Made by a program: the position numbers and the translations under genes
Shown: positions 17,029-26,057 of the stretch, one piece after another
How the letters are laid out: each line of letters starts with the position of its first letter
Numbering within the stretch: position 1 is the first letter of the stretch
Source of the DNA: JAOAFZ01 sp964412815
GTDB taxonomy: Bacteria > Patescibacteriota > Microgenomatia > UBA1406 > GWC2-37-13
Assembly: GCA_964412815.1 (NCBI GenBank)
Contig: CAYPQF010000026.1
Location: forward strand, 358,156 to 422,155
DNA: 64,000 nucleotides
Direction of reading: 5' to 3'
Notes under the pieces: generated by a model
Seen by the model: the letters and a program-made list of their open reading frames with translations, nothing else
Told to the model about the DNA's origin: nothing
Database searches by the model: none

Positions 17029-17760
17029 TCAATCTTTCTTTTTGACCAGTTTAAAGACGTTGACAATCTCAAGAATCTCACCGTCTTTTGTCTCAAACTG
17101 TGTCAGGCCGGAGACACGATTGTATTCTCTCAGATAGTCAGAAAGAGCTGTCTGAAGATCCCGCATCTCTGATTTCATACCATCAAGCTTATTGGCAAGG
17201 TCCTGAAGGGCAGGATCTCCCATCATCTGCTTTTTATAGTTGTTTTTAACCTTGGCGGCTTCTTTTGCTTTCGCATCCAGATCTCGATACGACGCATCAT
17301 TTGCAAAGGCATCATTATATGAGCTGCTGATGTCTTTCATCATATCGCGAAGCTTGGCAATATCCGTCATTTGTGCATTAATATAGCTTTCAATCTGCAT
17401 AATTCCCATTGCCTGGTTTGTCTCCGGGCTGGAACGTACCGGTAGTTCATCCGGCTCATCATCATCACCTGAGTTATCGATCGCATCGTCCTCATCTTCT
17501 GTAGAAGCTTCTGACTGGGCAACGGCAGCTCCCGCATCTTCTGCGGCTGCCTGTTCGGCTGCGTTCTGAGGTACGGCATCCGCATCAACCGGTTCATCTT
17601 CCTGATCGTGAGTGGCTAGCGTTTCCACTTCCTGATCTGTCACTCCTTCGGCATCATCTACAACGGGGGTGGCATCGACTGCAGGAACAGCGGTTTCTCC
17701 GGCAACTTCCTGTCCAACTGAAGCATCTTCGGGTTTTTTTTGGGTATCGGTATTATCCAT
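17029..17760 (-). CDS. Acidic protein with helical C-terminus, unknown
   Basis: 243 residues. Residues 1-110 are acidic and low in complexity (Asp, Glu, Ala, Val) and probably disordered; 115-235 is helical with heptads and contains many Met/Lys/Asp residues. No membrane segment or signal. TATAGT lies 8 nt before the ATG. No family recognised. The acidic tail is at the N-terminus, unlike usual chaperone tails. Confidence 0.6.
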   Translation of the reverse strand: MDNTDTQKKPEDASVGQEVAGETAVPAVDATPVVDDAEGVTDQEVETLATHDQEDEPVDADAVPQNAAEQAAAEDAGAAVAQSEASTEDEDDAIDNSGDDDEPDELPVRSSPETNQAMGIMQIESYINAQMTDIAKLRDMMKDISSSYNDAFANDASYRDLDAKAKEAAKVKNNYKKQMMGDPALQDLANKLDGMKSEMRDLQTALSDYLREYNRVSGLTQFETKDGEILEIVNVFKLVKKKD

Positions 17761-17801
17761 AGGTATTAACTATACACAATGAGGGTAAAAAAATGCAACG
17801 C

Positions 17802-18266
17802 TCAAAAGAGGGATTTTGATGGCTGCGCTCCCGGGGCACCCGCAGGAGGTTGACCTTGCATTGTCGGCATGGAATTAACGATGTCTTCGATATTCTTGGG
17901 GTGAACCTTAATAGTAGTTGGTCTGATCATCTTTACTCCTAAATCAGCCAGCTTACCTCCCAGATTAACAGCAAATGCCATCAGGAAAAAATACGAGGCA
18001 TAGTTCAGGACATCGTTTGCAACCTGGGGATTGAGCACAACATCATCACCATCACGTTCTTCGGTAATGATGTTATTGGTTCTGCCCTGAGTTATTTCCT
18101 GCTGCGTTTCGATAATCTTCTGTGTTGTGGAGAATACCTCGGTAAACTTAAAGGTGGGGAAGGGACGAATTAAACCGCCTGCCAGCAGAGCCATCTGTAA
18201 CACAGCAAAAATCATAATCACAATTCCTGAGATTAAGAGTACGTACCCGGTTATTCTGTCGTCCAT
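17802..18266 (-). CDS. Two-helix membrane protein, unknown
   Basis: 154 residues from the ATG at 18266. Helix 1 (about 6-28) and helix 2 (about 87-110) flank a polar region; the C-terminus is Pro/Gly rich. This start was preferred to the longer frame (18335) because a TATACT hexamer ends exactly 6 nt before it, the spacing seen at many genes here. No family recognised. Confidence 0.6.
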   Translation of the reverse strand: MDDRITGYVLLISGIVIMIFAVLQMALLAGGLIRPFPTFKFTEVFSTTQKIIETQQEITQGRTNNIITEERDGDDVVLNPQVANDVLNYASYFFLMAFAVNLGGKLADLGVKMIRPTTIKVHPKNIEDIVNSMPTMQGQPPAGAPGAQPSKSLF

Positions 18267-18364
18267 AGAAATAGTATACATCAGCTTCAGACGGTTCGTA
18301 AGAGTTTTGTAGGACAGGCGTATGAGACCTTGCAAATACCTCTGGTTTTTTTTAGCATACAGGT

Positions 18365-18673
18365 ATGGTTTTTAAATCAAAACAAACAACCTCAAAATCC
18401 GGAATTGATACTCAGGAACGCAAAGCATTCCAGAAAAAAGTAGAGATACTCATTGGAGCAGTTGATAAGGTCTATCCAAGTATGAAGGTATTGATGTTCC
18501 GCAGTTTTGTACAGGGTATCTTTGTTGCCCTTGGCAGCACCATCGGCCTTGCTATCGTACTGGGTATTCTTGCTGTTATTCTGCATCAATTGCAAGCCAT
18601 TCCCATTGTTGATCAGGCAATCAAAAACATGCAGCTTGATAAAGTTATCGAAGAGCAGCAACGTCTCGAATGA
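18365..18673 (+). CDS. DUF5665-like membrane protein
   Basis: 102 residues: basic N-terminus, amphipathic segment (20-42), then a transmembrane helix (48-75) with G-S-T-I-G-L-A-I-V, followed by I-P-I-V-D-Q-A-I. This layout fits the DUF5665 family of small bacterial membrane proteins. Function unknown. It precedes, on the same strand, a gene whose own -10 hexamer overlaps its stop region. Confidence 0.7.
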   Translation: MVFKSKQTTSKSGIDTQERKAFQKKVEILIGAVDKVYPSMKVLMFRSFVQGIFVALGSTIGLAIVLGILAVILHQLQAIPIVDQAIKNMQLDKVIEEQQRLE

Positions 18674-18686
18674 TATAATAGCGACC

Positions 18687-19556
18687 ATGTGGATACTTCG
18701 AGAATTGTTTGGAGGCTCTTCAGCTTCCAAACAGGAAACTTCACCGCAGCCGCAGAAGATAGATAAACGTCATACGCTTACGCTGTCACATAACATGCCG
18801 GTAGCGCAGGTACACTCCCCTTCTGTCGAGCATACTGCCAGAACACTGTCTCATCTGGACCGGTATCAGGTGTTTAATCCCGCGGATGCGTTACGACTGT
18901 ACTATCGCGGAGTCAGTATCGAAGATCGTCTCGATGCCGGACGGCTGGGCAGCGATCTGCTGCTTGCGTTTGGCGGAGAGACCGTGACCGGATACGAAGG
19001 GTTACTGGTAGGGTTGACTCCCCCCGAGATAGCAGCTGTCATGGGTCAGGTGGCGCCCCGGGTACAGGGTCAGGTGACCAAACCTCAAGATCTGGCTGTT
19101 TTACAGGGAGAGCTTCCTGGTGCACAAAACGAGCGCCAAGCCCGTGCTGCGTTACAACATCTGTTTCATTTGTCTTCTTTATGTGTGCAAACCGCCTACT
19201 TTATTAACCAGGTAAAGATTCAGATGAACCCACAGGTCACCTTTGACCCCAAGTCGCTGGGAGTTGAGTTTGATGACACCCAGCCCGGATTCCGGGCGAT
19301 CGCATATCCGTATATGGATGAAGAAGAGCGGCAGCATCGTGCCCGATTCCGTGAACAGGATCTGTTGACTGTTTCACAACCGGTGTTCCTGCGTGAACTG
19401 GGTGCAACCCTGGATGCTGAGCCGGCATGGCAGGAGGTATGGCAACAACACCCGGAAGGAATGCACCTGCTTCGCCAGATGGCTGCATTTGACGCAGAGC
19501 TGGTGAAAGAACTGATCCATCAGTTCCAGAGCATAACAAGAACCCGTGTTCTCTAA
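18687..19556 (+). CDS. Hypothetical soluble protein
   Basis: 289 residues from the ATG at 18687, preceded by TATAAT ending 7 nt upstream; the longer frame starting at 18507 overlaps the previous gene and is rejected. Predicted mainly helical, no membrane segment, rich in Gln and Leu, with an R-x-D-R-Y region near residue 50. Not recognised. Confidence 0.65.
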   Translation: MWILRELFGGSSASKQETSPQPQKIDKRHTLTLSHNMPVAQVHSPSVEHTARTLSHLDRYQVFNPADALRLYYRGVSIEDRLDAGRLGSDLLLAFGGETVTGYEGLLVGLTPPEIAAVMGQVAPRVQGQVTKPQDLAVLQGELPGAQNERQARAALQHLFHLSSLCVQTAYFINQVKIQMNPQVTFDPKSLGVEFDDTQPGFRAIAYPYMDEEERQHRARFREQDLLTVSQPVFLRELGATLDAEPAWQEVWQQHPEGMHLLRQMAAFDAELVKELIHQFQSITRTRVL

Positions 19557-19596
19557 CAACTTCACAACCTGCTGAATGCCCGGTATACTAAATCTC

Positions 19597-20313
19597 ATGA
19601 ATTTGATTCCTCCTGCCGAGCGCCGTTTATGGTATCGATCGATCTTTTTTACTGGAGTAGTGTTTGGATTTTTTGTGCTCTACTCACTTCTCTACACAGG
19701 GGACGTCAGCGCCTTAATGTTGAGTCGTGCAGTAGCGGGAACAGGGGGAACCTTGATTGGGCTTTCATTCCTGCTGAGTAGTATCTGTTACTTTTTTGAT
19801 TTTGCAGACACCAAGATCGGTTATCGGAAATATCTCGGTCTGATCGGATATTTTTTTGCCCTGACATACTCGTTTATGTTGCTTTATGTTGACCCGGACC
19901 GGTACTTCTTCGGGTTTTTCCGGAACATGTTTTCTGCTGACTTTTTATTAGGACTTACTGCGATGATAATCTTTACCGGTATGGCAATAATCTCAAACAG
20001 CAGCATGATGATGAAGATTGGCCCTACCAGATGGAGAGTCCTCCTGCGTTTCGGATATCTCGCCTACGGGCTTTTGGTAGTTCGCGCGGTAATTCTGGAA
20101 CAGTATGAATGGGGAATGTGGCTTTCTACCTTTGCTACGCTACCTCCACCACGACTCCTGCTCTCGATTTTCGCGATTATTGTGATCGGGATGAGACTCG
20201 CAGTAATGATTTCCAAAGCCTTATCCCAAAAAAAACCGGCCTCACCACAATCTATTCCGGCACCGGTGGTTACTCCCGCAGTTCCGCAGGCAGCAGTCTC
20301 TCCAACCCAATAA
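19597..20313 (+). CDS. Seven-helix membrane protein upstream of a sensor kinase
   Basis: 238 residues from the ATG at 19597, with TATACT ending 7 nt before it. Seven hydrophobic segments are visible between 15 and 215, then a Pro/Ala-rich tail. It lies 66 nt before the multi-PAS histidine kinase and on the same strand, so it may form the membrane part of a sensor whose kinase is soluble. The family is not recognised; a 7TM sensory module is a hypothesis from context. Confidence 0.6.
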   Translation: MNLIPPAERRLWYRSIFFTGVVFGFFVLYSLLYTGDVSALMLSRAVAGTGGTLIGLSFLLSSICYFFDFADTKIGYRKYLGLIGYFFALTYSFMLLYVDPDRYFFGFFRNMFSADFLLGLTAMIIFTGMAIISNSSMMMKIGPTRWRVLLRFGYLAYGLLVVRAVILEQYEWGMWLSTFATLPPPRLLLSIFAIIVIGMRLAVMISKALSQKKPASPQSIPAPVVTPAVPQAAVSPTQ

Positions 20314-20379
20314 CTACTTCTTTTTGTAAGAATATTTACAGCTTTCTTACATTCACTCTGTAATATAGGACTATCTTCT

Positions 20380-21714
20380 ATGAATGATTCATTCTTTCAG
20401 CATATCCTCGATAGTCTAGAGGACTATGCAGTAATTACCACAGATGGTGAGGGATTTATATTAAGCAGTAGCAAAGGAACAGAGGAAGTCCTCGGATACA
20501 CTGCGTCTGATCTGTTGGGAAAAAACATCTCGATGATTTACACTCCGGAAGATCAAATTAAAATGGTTCCCGAAGATGAACGTAAGGCAGCACTGGAAAA
20601 AGGAAAAGGTGTAGATGAGCGATTCCACGTAAAAAAAGATGGATCACAGATGCTGACCAGCGGACTCTTGTTCCCTTTTGTGGATACTCGGGGAAACCAT
20701 ATTGGTTTTACCAAAATTATTCGAGATATCCAGGAAGTTCACTCTATCTCGGAGAAACTGAAGAAAAGCGAGGCTCGCTACCGTGCACTGATCGAAAAAA
20801 GCCGCGATGGAATTTCGATCTCAGATGCAAAGGGCAATATCCTCTACTGTAGTCCCTCTATTAAAAAGTTGTTGGGATATAATCCTGAAGAATTTTTACA
20901 GATGAATGTGAGTGACTTCTTGCATCCGGAAGAAGTTGAGAGTATCGCTCTCGAGCTACAAAAAGTGGTTACATCCCCTGGAAAAAGCGCTACCCTGGTA
21001 TTGCGTGGTAAACATAAGAACGGTACGTATCGCTGGTTTGAGAGTACCGTAACCAACTTGACCAATGATCCCTCGATTAACGGGTTTGTGAGTAACTTTA
21101 AGGATATTACCGAACGAAAAGAAGCAGAACAGTTACTGGTTCAATTAACTCTTCAAAAAGATGAAAGCCTCTCCTATCTGGACTCTCTTCTCTCACATGC
21201 GCCGCTGGGATTTGCGTTTTTTGACCGGGAACATCGGTACATCCGGATTAACGACTTTCTTGCCACGATCAACGGCATCCGGGCAGAAGATCATCTGGGA
21301 GCACGAATGGAAGACCTCCTCCCAGTAAATGCAAAAACAGTTGCGCCGATTATTGATAAAGTATTCCGGACGGGGGTACCCGTACTCCATAAAGAAGTAG
21401 CAGGAGAAACACCGAAAAAACCAGGGAAACGCCGCTACTGGATTACCCGCTATTACCCGGTGTTTGAAACCAACACCCGTACCGTTAAGTATGTTGGCGT
21501 GCTGGTTCTGGAGATCACAAAACGCAAAGAAGCCGAAAAAGCAGTAAAAGACTCAGAACGGTTCCTTAAAAATATCATCAATAACCTCTTCTCGTTTGTC
21601 GGCATTCTGAGTGCAGACGGGATTCTTCTGGAAGTCAACCGACCAGTATTAGAAGTATCAGAAGCCCGTCCGGAGGATGTCTATGGGAAGCCGTTTCATA
21701 CGGCATACTGGTAG
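20380..21714 (+). CDS. Multi-PAS sensor histidine kinase, N-terminal half before an in-frame TAG
   Basis: 444 residues made of PAS domains: about 1-125, 128-250, 262-390 and the first half of a fourth from 393. The frame ends at TAG (codon 445) in the middle of the fourth PAS domain, right after A-Y-W. The next codons stay in the same frame and complete that PAS domain (E-D-S-L-E-A-Q-E-N), joining the kinase half that begins to be called at 21823. Related PAS domains often have W-W here, so TGG to TAG is the simplest change. The two halves together would form one protein of 1001 codons ending at 23385. Either a true nonsense mutation, readthrough or a sequence error. Confidence 0.8.
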   Translation: MNDSFFQHILDSLEDYAVITTDGEGFILSSSKGTEEVLGYTASDLLGKNISMIYTPEDQIKMVPEDERKAALEKGKGVDERFHVKKDGSQMLTSGLLFPFVDTRGNHIGFTKIIRDIQEVHSISEKLKKSEARYRALIEKSRDGISISDAKGNILYCSPSIKKLLGYNPEEFLQMNVSDFLHPEEVESIALELQKVVTSPGKSATLVLRGKHKNGTYRWFESTVTNLTNDPSINGFVSNFKDITERKEAEQLLVQLTLQKDESLSYLDSLLSHAPLGFAFFDREHRYIRINDFLATINGIRAEDHLGARMEDLLPVNAKTVAPIIDKVFRTGVPVLHKEVAGETPKKPGKRRYWITRYYPVFETNTRTVKYVGVLVLEITKRKEAEKAVKDSERFLKNIINNLFSFVGILSADGILLEVNRPVLEVSEARPEDVYGKPFHTAYW

Positions 21715-21822
21715 GAAGACTCTCTGGAAGCACAGGAAAATATCCGTAACTCAATTGAACGGGCCAAAAAGGGCGAGCGGGTACGGTTTGATATCGAAGC
21801 CAAGATCTCGAAAAACACGTAT

Positions 21823-23385
21823 TTGACCATTGATTATGCTATCGCACCAGTATATAACCGGGATGGAGAGCTGACTCATCTGCTGGCATCTGCAATTGAT
21901 ATCTCCAACCGTAAAAATATGGAGAATGCCCTTCGGGAAAATGAAGAGAACTTCCGCAACCTGGCCGATTCCATGCCTCAGCTTGTCTGGATAACCAGAC
22001 CCGACGGATACCACGAGTATTATAACCAGCAATGGTACGAGTACACGAATACCAGCTACGATGATTCCAAAGGACAGGGCTGGAGTATCGTTTTGCATCC
22101 CGAAGATTACGAAAAGGCCTGGCAGCAGTGGACCCACTCTCTCAAGACCGGCGACCCCTATCAGATTGAGTACCGGATTAAAAACGGCAGTACGGGAGAG
22201 TACAAATGGTTTCTGGGAAGAGCTGTTCCGGTAAAAGATGAACACGGAACCATCAAAAAATGGTTTGGTACCTGTACAGAGATTCACGAGCAGAAAGAGA
22301 TCGAAGATGCGCTCCGACGGAGTGAAGCTCAGTTCAAGGCGCTGGTAGGCACCGATATTATTGGCGTCATGAGAAGCAAAGTATCCGGAGAGATTCTGGA
22401 GGCAAATGATTCCTTTTTAAACATGCTGGGCTACACTCGTACAGAACTGGATGACAACAAGATGGACTGGCACGCGCTCACGCCCATAGAATACTCAGAA
22501 CTATCTAAAAAAGCAGTTGCAGACCTCTTTGAAACAGGTTTTGCCAAACCTTTTGAAAAAGAGTATATTCGCAAAGATGGTACGCGGGTGCCGGTTATTG
22601 TCGGGTCTTCATTGCTTGACCGTGAATCGGGAGAGGCAATCACCTTTATTCTGGATATTACTGAACGAAAGAAACTGGAACAGCGAAAGGATGAGTTTAT
22701 CGGAATCGCGTCACATGAATTGAAAACTCCTCTGACCAGTATTAAAGGATATACGCAGATTCTGGAACGCATTATCTATCAGATGGGTGATGAGAAGCTT
22801 CAAAAGTATCTGCATCGCACCAATATGTACATTGACCGACTGGATAGTTTGATTGCAGATCTACTGGATGTTTCCAAAATTCAGGCTGGAAAACTTCAGA
22901 TGGATTTTTCTGAATTCATCTTCGACGAATTAATCCGTGATTCTGTTGACGAGATGCTCCATACGAACACAAAACATACGATTATGATTAATGGCAGCAC
23001 TGACACTGTTATTGAAGGGGATAAACATCGTCTGGAACAGGTGTTTACCAACTTACTCTCCAATGCAATCAAATATTCTCCGAATTCAGATAAAATCATT
23101 ATTCACGTTGATAAAAAAGGGCCTATTGTGCATGTTGCAGTCGAAGACTTTGGTGTCGGCATTCCCCACACAAAGATACCCAAGTTGTTTGACCGGTTCT
23201 ATCGGGTTGAAGAGACATCCAAACGATTTTCCGGTCTGGGTATCGGGCTATACATATCAAATGAAATTATTCAAAGACATGGTGGAAAAATGTGGGTTGA
23301 AAGCGACCTCAATCGTGGTTCGACGTTCCACTTTACATTACCAGTTAGCTTAGAACGTTATGGCAAAGACAGTGCTCATCTGTGA
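21823..23385 (+). CDS. Sensor histidine kinase, C-terminal half (PAS, HisKA, HATPase)
   Basis: Same frame as the upstream PAS gene and separated from it only by a TAG at 21712. From the ATG at 21823 it has 520 residues: the rest of one PAS domain, two further PAS domains (about 42-160 and 165-285), a HisKA domain with S-H-E-L-K-T-P-L (His298, or 779 of the joined protein), and a HATPase domain with N-box N-L-L-S-N-A-I-K-Y, G1 D-F-G-V-G-I-P and G2 G-L-G-I-G-L-Y. The kinase core is intact, so a re-initiated product could still work. No membrane helix is present. It overlaps the response-regulator gene by 26 nt. Confidence 0.88.
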   Translation: MTIDYAIAPVYNRDGELTHLLASAIDISNRKNMENALRENEENFRNLADSMPQLVWITRPDGYHEYYNQQWYEYTNTSYDDSKGQGWSIVLHPEDYEKAWQQWTHSLKTGDPYQIEYRIKNGSTGEYKWFLGRAVPVKDEHGTIKKWFGTCTEIHEQKEIEDALRRSEAQFKALVGTDIIGVMRSKVSGEILEANDSFLNMLGYTRTELDDNKMDWHALTPIEYSELSKKAVADLFETGFAKPFEKEYIRKDGTRVPVIVGSSLLDRESGEAITFILDITERKKLEQRKDEFIGIASHELKTPLTSIKGYTQILERIIYQMGDEKLQKYLHRTNMYIDRLDSLIADLLDVSKIQAGKLQMDFSEFIFDELIRDSVDEMLHTNTKHTIMINGSTDTVIEGDKHRLEQVFTNLLSNAIKYSPNSDKIIIHVDKKGPIVHVAVEDFGVGIPHTKIPKLFDRFYRVEETSKRFSGLGIGLYISNEIIQRHGGKMWVESDLNRGSTFHFTLPVSLERYGKDSAHL

Positions 23386-23719
23386 AGATGACGAGGGTAT
23401 TATAGACGTGGTAACGATCGTACTGCAGGAAAAGGGGTACAACGTAATTCCGCTGCTTTCGAGCAGAGAGGTATATAAAATGGTTGATGAGAAGAAGCCG
23501 GATTTAATTCTGCTCGATCTCTGGATGCCGCATATTACGGGGGGAGAGATTGCGACTGTTCTCAAACAGAAAGATGAAACAAAGCATATTCCTATAATAA
23601 TAGTGTCAGCAAATAAAGATACCGAACAGATAGCCACGCAATCCGGCGCAGATAGCTTTATCTGTAAACCTTTTGATATTGAAGAACTGGAAGAAACTGT
23701 TGCAAAATATCTGACATGA
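23360..23719 (+). CDS. Response regulator, receiver domain only
   Basis: 119 residues, a single CheY-like receiver. Acidic pair E-D-D near residues 9-11, phospho-acceptor Asp in L-L-L-D-L-W-M-P (near 52), V-S-A switch region and K-P-F at the end. No output domain, so it acts by protein contact or in a relay. It overlaps the histidine kinase and is its obvious partner. Confidence 0.93.
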   Translation: MAKTVLICEDDEGIIDVVTIVLQEKGYNVIPLLSSREVYKMVDEKKPDLILLDLWMPHITGGEIATVLKQKDETKHIPIIIVSANKDTEQIATQSGADSFICKPFDIEELEETVAKYLT

Positions 23720-23741
23720 TGGAGTATAATAGTATTTTCAT

Positions 23742-24302
23742 ATGCTCGCCTATTTCACCGGATCTGTATCCGCAAAGCATAACCTTATCTCGCATTATCT
23801 GAAGATAATCGATGTACTGAAGCAGGCAAACTGCAAGGTGATCTCGGATCATATTCTGGAAGCAACAGAAGAAAGCATTAAACTGCTCTCTAAAGAAGAA
23901 CGGTTACAGTATCATGATAAAGTAACGCACTGGATTCATTCCAGCGACTTTATTGTCGCAGAAACATCGTATCCCAGCACCAGTGTCGGATACGAAATCG
24001 CCCTGGCTCTTCGTGTTGGTAAGCCGGTTTTACTCCTTTACTCCGTAGGTGACCCGCCCTCATTACTCGGACAACATAAAGACGAAAAACTGGTGGTTGA
24101 AAAGTATGAATACTCGAGTATTAAAACCATCGTGAATGATTTTATCGCCTATGTACAAGGTCGACATGATCTGCGATTTACTTTTTTTATTACACCGCGC
24201 ATTATTACCTACCTTGATTACATCTCAAAAAAGAATAAAGTGCCAAAATCAGTGTATCTTCGCAATCTGATTGAGGACGATATGGATAAAAACAGCTACT
24301 GA
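23742..24302 (+). CDS. DNPH1/RCL-like nucleotide N-hydrolase with a C-terminal extension
   Basis: 186 residues. The N-terminal 130 residues match the nucleoside 2-deoxyribosyltransferase fold of DNPH1: A-Y-F-T-G-S at the start, S-D-F-I-V-A-E-T and P-S-T-S-V-G-Y-E-I, where the Glu is the expected catalytic residue. Such enzymes hydrolyse modified deoxynucleotides and clean the nucleotide pool. Residues 140-186 (with K-V-P-K-S-V-Y-L-R-N-L-I-E-D) look like a ribbon-helix-helix segment absent from the standard enzyme. TATAAT lies 11 nt before the ATG. A terminator-like hairpin follows. Confidence 0.8.
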   Translation: MLAYFTGSVSAKHNLISHYLKIIDVLKQANCKVISDHILEATEESIKLLSKEERLQYHDKVTHWIHSSDFIVAETSYPSTSVGYEIALALRVGKPVLLLYSVGDPPSLLGQHKDEKLVVEKYEYSSIKTIVNDFIAYVQGRHDLRFTFFITPRIITYLDYISKKNKVPKSVYLRNLIEDDMDKNSY

Positions 24303-24388
24303 TCCGCTACATATCTGTGATGCATACCGTCTTTTTGACCTCCCTAATACAATTGAGATACATTCGAAAGAAACAATAGCTGTTTCCT

Positions 24389-24416
24389 AAGAACGAACAT
24401 TTACAATCCGTTCTTT
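24389..24416 (+). terminator. Intrinsic terminator after the DNPH1-like gene
   Basis: AAGAACG at 24389-24395 pairs with CGTTCTT at 24409-24415 and is followed by more T residues. It lies 87 nt past the stop. Confidence 0.5.
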
Positions 24417-24417
24417 T

Positions 24418-24462
24418 TGATGCACTCCAACCTGAAGAGATGCTTCAGGTTGGAGTGCATCA
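24418..24462. repeat. Perfect 20-bp inverted repeat at the left edge of the kup cassette
   Basis: Left arm 24418-24437 and right arm 24443-24462 are perfect complements of 20 bp with a 5-nt loop (AGATG). It is far longer than a usual terminator stem and has no T-run. It stands where the base composition changes from the normal AT-richer sequence to GC-rich sequence. It could be the end of an inserted element, an RNA control hairpin or a relic of the insertion event. Confidence 0.8.
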
Positions 24463-24573
24463 ATGTGGCAAAGGGGCCATCTCTTGATGTAAGCCTGAAC
24501 ATTCGTTTCGGGCTGAGAACGTACTCAAGGTGGTCTCCTCTCCCACCTCAACTTACCCAGGAGCGTGTAGATC

Positions 24574-25998
24574 ATGTCCGCACACACTGTCCACGGACAC
24601 AAGACTTCGGTACGCGAGACGCTGGGCCTGACAAAAGACGCCCTCGGCGTCGTCTACGGCGACATTGGCACGTCGATTTTGTACGCAGTGAAGGAAGGAG
24701 CGCACATCATCGCGCTCTCGACGGGTGCCCATGCGCTGGCGATCGGCGACATCATGGGGTTTATCAGTCTCGTCTTCTGGGCCATCATCCTGGTTGTCAG
24801 CACGAAGTACTGCGCCTTCATCCTCAACGCTCATTACAAGGGCGAGGGTGGCATCCTGGCGCTGCTTCACCTGATCCGCGACACCGTGAAGGCCCCGCTG
24901 GCTCTGGTCGCGCTTGGCATCTTCTGCACCGCGCTGCTCTTCGGGGACGGCATGATCACGCCGCCGATCTCCGTGCTGAGCGCCGTGGAGGGGCTCGAGG
25001 TACTCTGGCCGGCGACGCAGCCGTTCGTGGTCCCGATCACCATCGGCATCATCATCCCCCTGTTCATGATCCAGCGGTTCGGCACGCATGGCATCGGGCG
25101 CTTCTTCGGGTGGATCATGATGACCTGGTTCCTGATCAACGGGGTCCTCGGCTTTTTCAGCATCACCCAGACCCCCGACATCCTGAACGCCGTGCACCCA
25201 CACTATGCCCTGGACTTCATGTTCGCCCACCCGATGCTGAGCTTCATCGTGCTCGGCGCGGTCACCCTGTCGATCACCGGCGGTGAGGCGCTCTACGCCG
25301 ACCTCGGCCACTTCGGGGCTACCCCGATCAGGCTGGGCTGGTTCGGGCTGGCCATGCCAGCCCTCCTGCTGAACTACTTTGGCCAGGGGGCTGAGCTGCT
25401 GCGCCACCCCGACGCCTTCGCGAACCCGGGCTTCAACCCGTTCTTCGCGCTGGTGCCCCAGCACCCGATCCTGATCACCGGCATGATCATCCTCGCCACG
25501 ATGGCGACCATCATCGCCTCGCAGGCCCTGATCAGCGGGAGCTTCTCCATGGCCCGCCAGGCCATCGAGATGGGCTTCCTGCCCCGGATGAGGGTGATCC
25601 AGACCAGCATCGACCACAGCGGGCAGATCTACATCCCGCTGGTGAACTACGCCCTGATGCTGGGCTGCGTGCTGATCGTGGTGGGCTTCCAGAGCAGCAG
25701 CGCCCTCGCGGCGGCCTACGGCCTCACCGTGACCGGCGCCATGGGCGGCACAACGATCCTCTTCTGGTTCCTGACCACGTACGTGTGGCGCTGGAACCAG
25801 GTGGCGGCCAGCTTCGCCCTCATGCCGCTGTTCGGGATCGACATGCTGTTCTTCGGCAGCAACCTGACCAAGTTCTTCCACGGCGGCTACCTGCCGCTGA
25901 CGATCGCCATCCTGCTGTCGCTGATCATGGGGTTCTTCGGGTACATCAATCGCGGGAAGGAGCTGGGTGAGCTGGAGGTAGAGGTGCGCGCGCACTAA
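24574..25998 (+). CDS. kup: KUP/HAK potassium uptake transporter, membrane domain only
   Basis: 474 residues with about twelve membrane helices. The start carries the family mark L-G-V-V-Y-G-D-I-G-T-S, followed by G-E-G-G-I-L-A-L; N-G-V-L-G-F-F and a G-E-A-L-Y-A-D-L-G-H-F-G motif come later. KUP proteins are usually 600 or more residues; the cytosolic C-terminal domain is missing, which is seen in some short homologues. Codon third positions are nearly all G or C, unlike every neighbour, and an AGGAG Shine-Dalgarno sequence lies about 10 nt upstream, whereas neighbours lack one. Both point to transfer from a high-GC donor or, less likely, to a misassembly. Confidence 0.92.
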   Translation: MSAHTVHGHKTSVRETLGLTKDALGVVYGDIGTSILYAVKEGAHIIALSTGAHALAIGDIMGFISLVFWAIILVVSTKYCAFILNAHYKGEGGILALLHLIRDTVKAPLALVALGIFCTALLFGDGMITPPISVLSAVEGLEVLWPATQPFVVPITIGIIIPLFMIQRFGTHGIGRFFGWIMMTWFLINGVLGFFSITQTPDILNAVHPHYALDFMFAHPMLSFIVLGAVTLSITGGEALYADLGHFGATPIRLGWFGLAMPALLLNYFGQGAELLRHPDAFANPGFNPFFALVPQHPILITGMIILATMATIIASQALISGSFSMARQAIEMGFLPRMRVIQTSIDHSGQIYIPLVNYALMLGCVLIVVGFQSSSALAAAYGLTVTGAMGGTTILFWFLTTYVWRWNQVAASFALMPLFGIDMLFFGSNLTKFFHGGYLPLTIAILLSLIMGFFGYINRGKELGELEVEVRAH

Positions 25999-26028
25999 CG
26001 CAGCCACAACAAGAAGAGAACGGCCCTG

Positions 26029-26047
26029 GTTACGAGGGTTTCGTAAC
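26029..26047 (+). repeat. Small inverted repeat downstream of kup
   Basis: GTTACGA (26029-26035) and TCGTAAC (26041-26047) form a 7-bp stem with a 5-nt loop between the kup stop and its terminator. Confidence 0.5.
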
Positions 26048-26057
26048 AGCCTTGTGA

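Noticed and set aside
21712..21714. General reassignment of TAG as a sense codon
   Set aside because: Other genes here end naturally at TAG (for example at 38071 and 32655), so only a local event is supported.
24553..26007. A 484-residue open frame on the minus strand opposite kup
   Set aside because: It is an antisense by-product of GC-rich codon use; the composition is His/Asp/Gln/Arg-rich and has no domain, while the plus strand encodes a clear KUP transporter.
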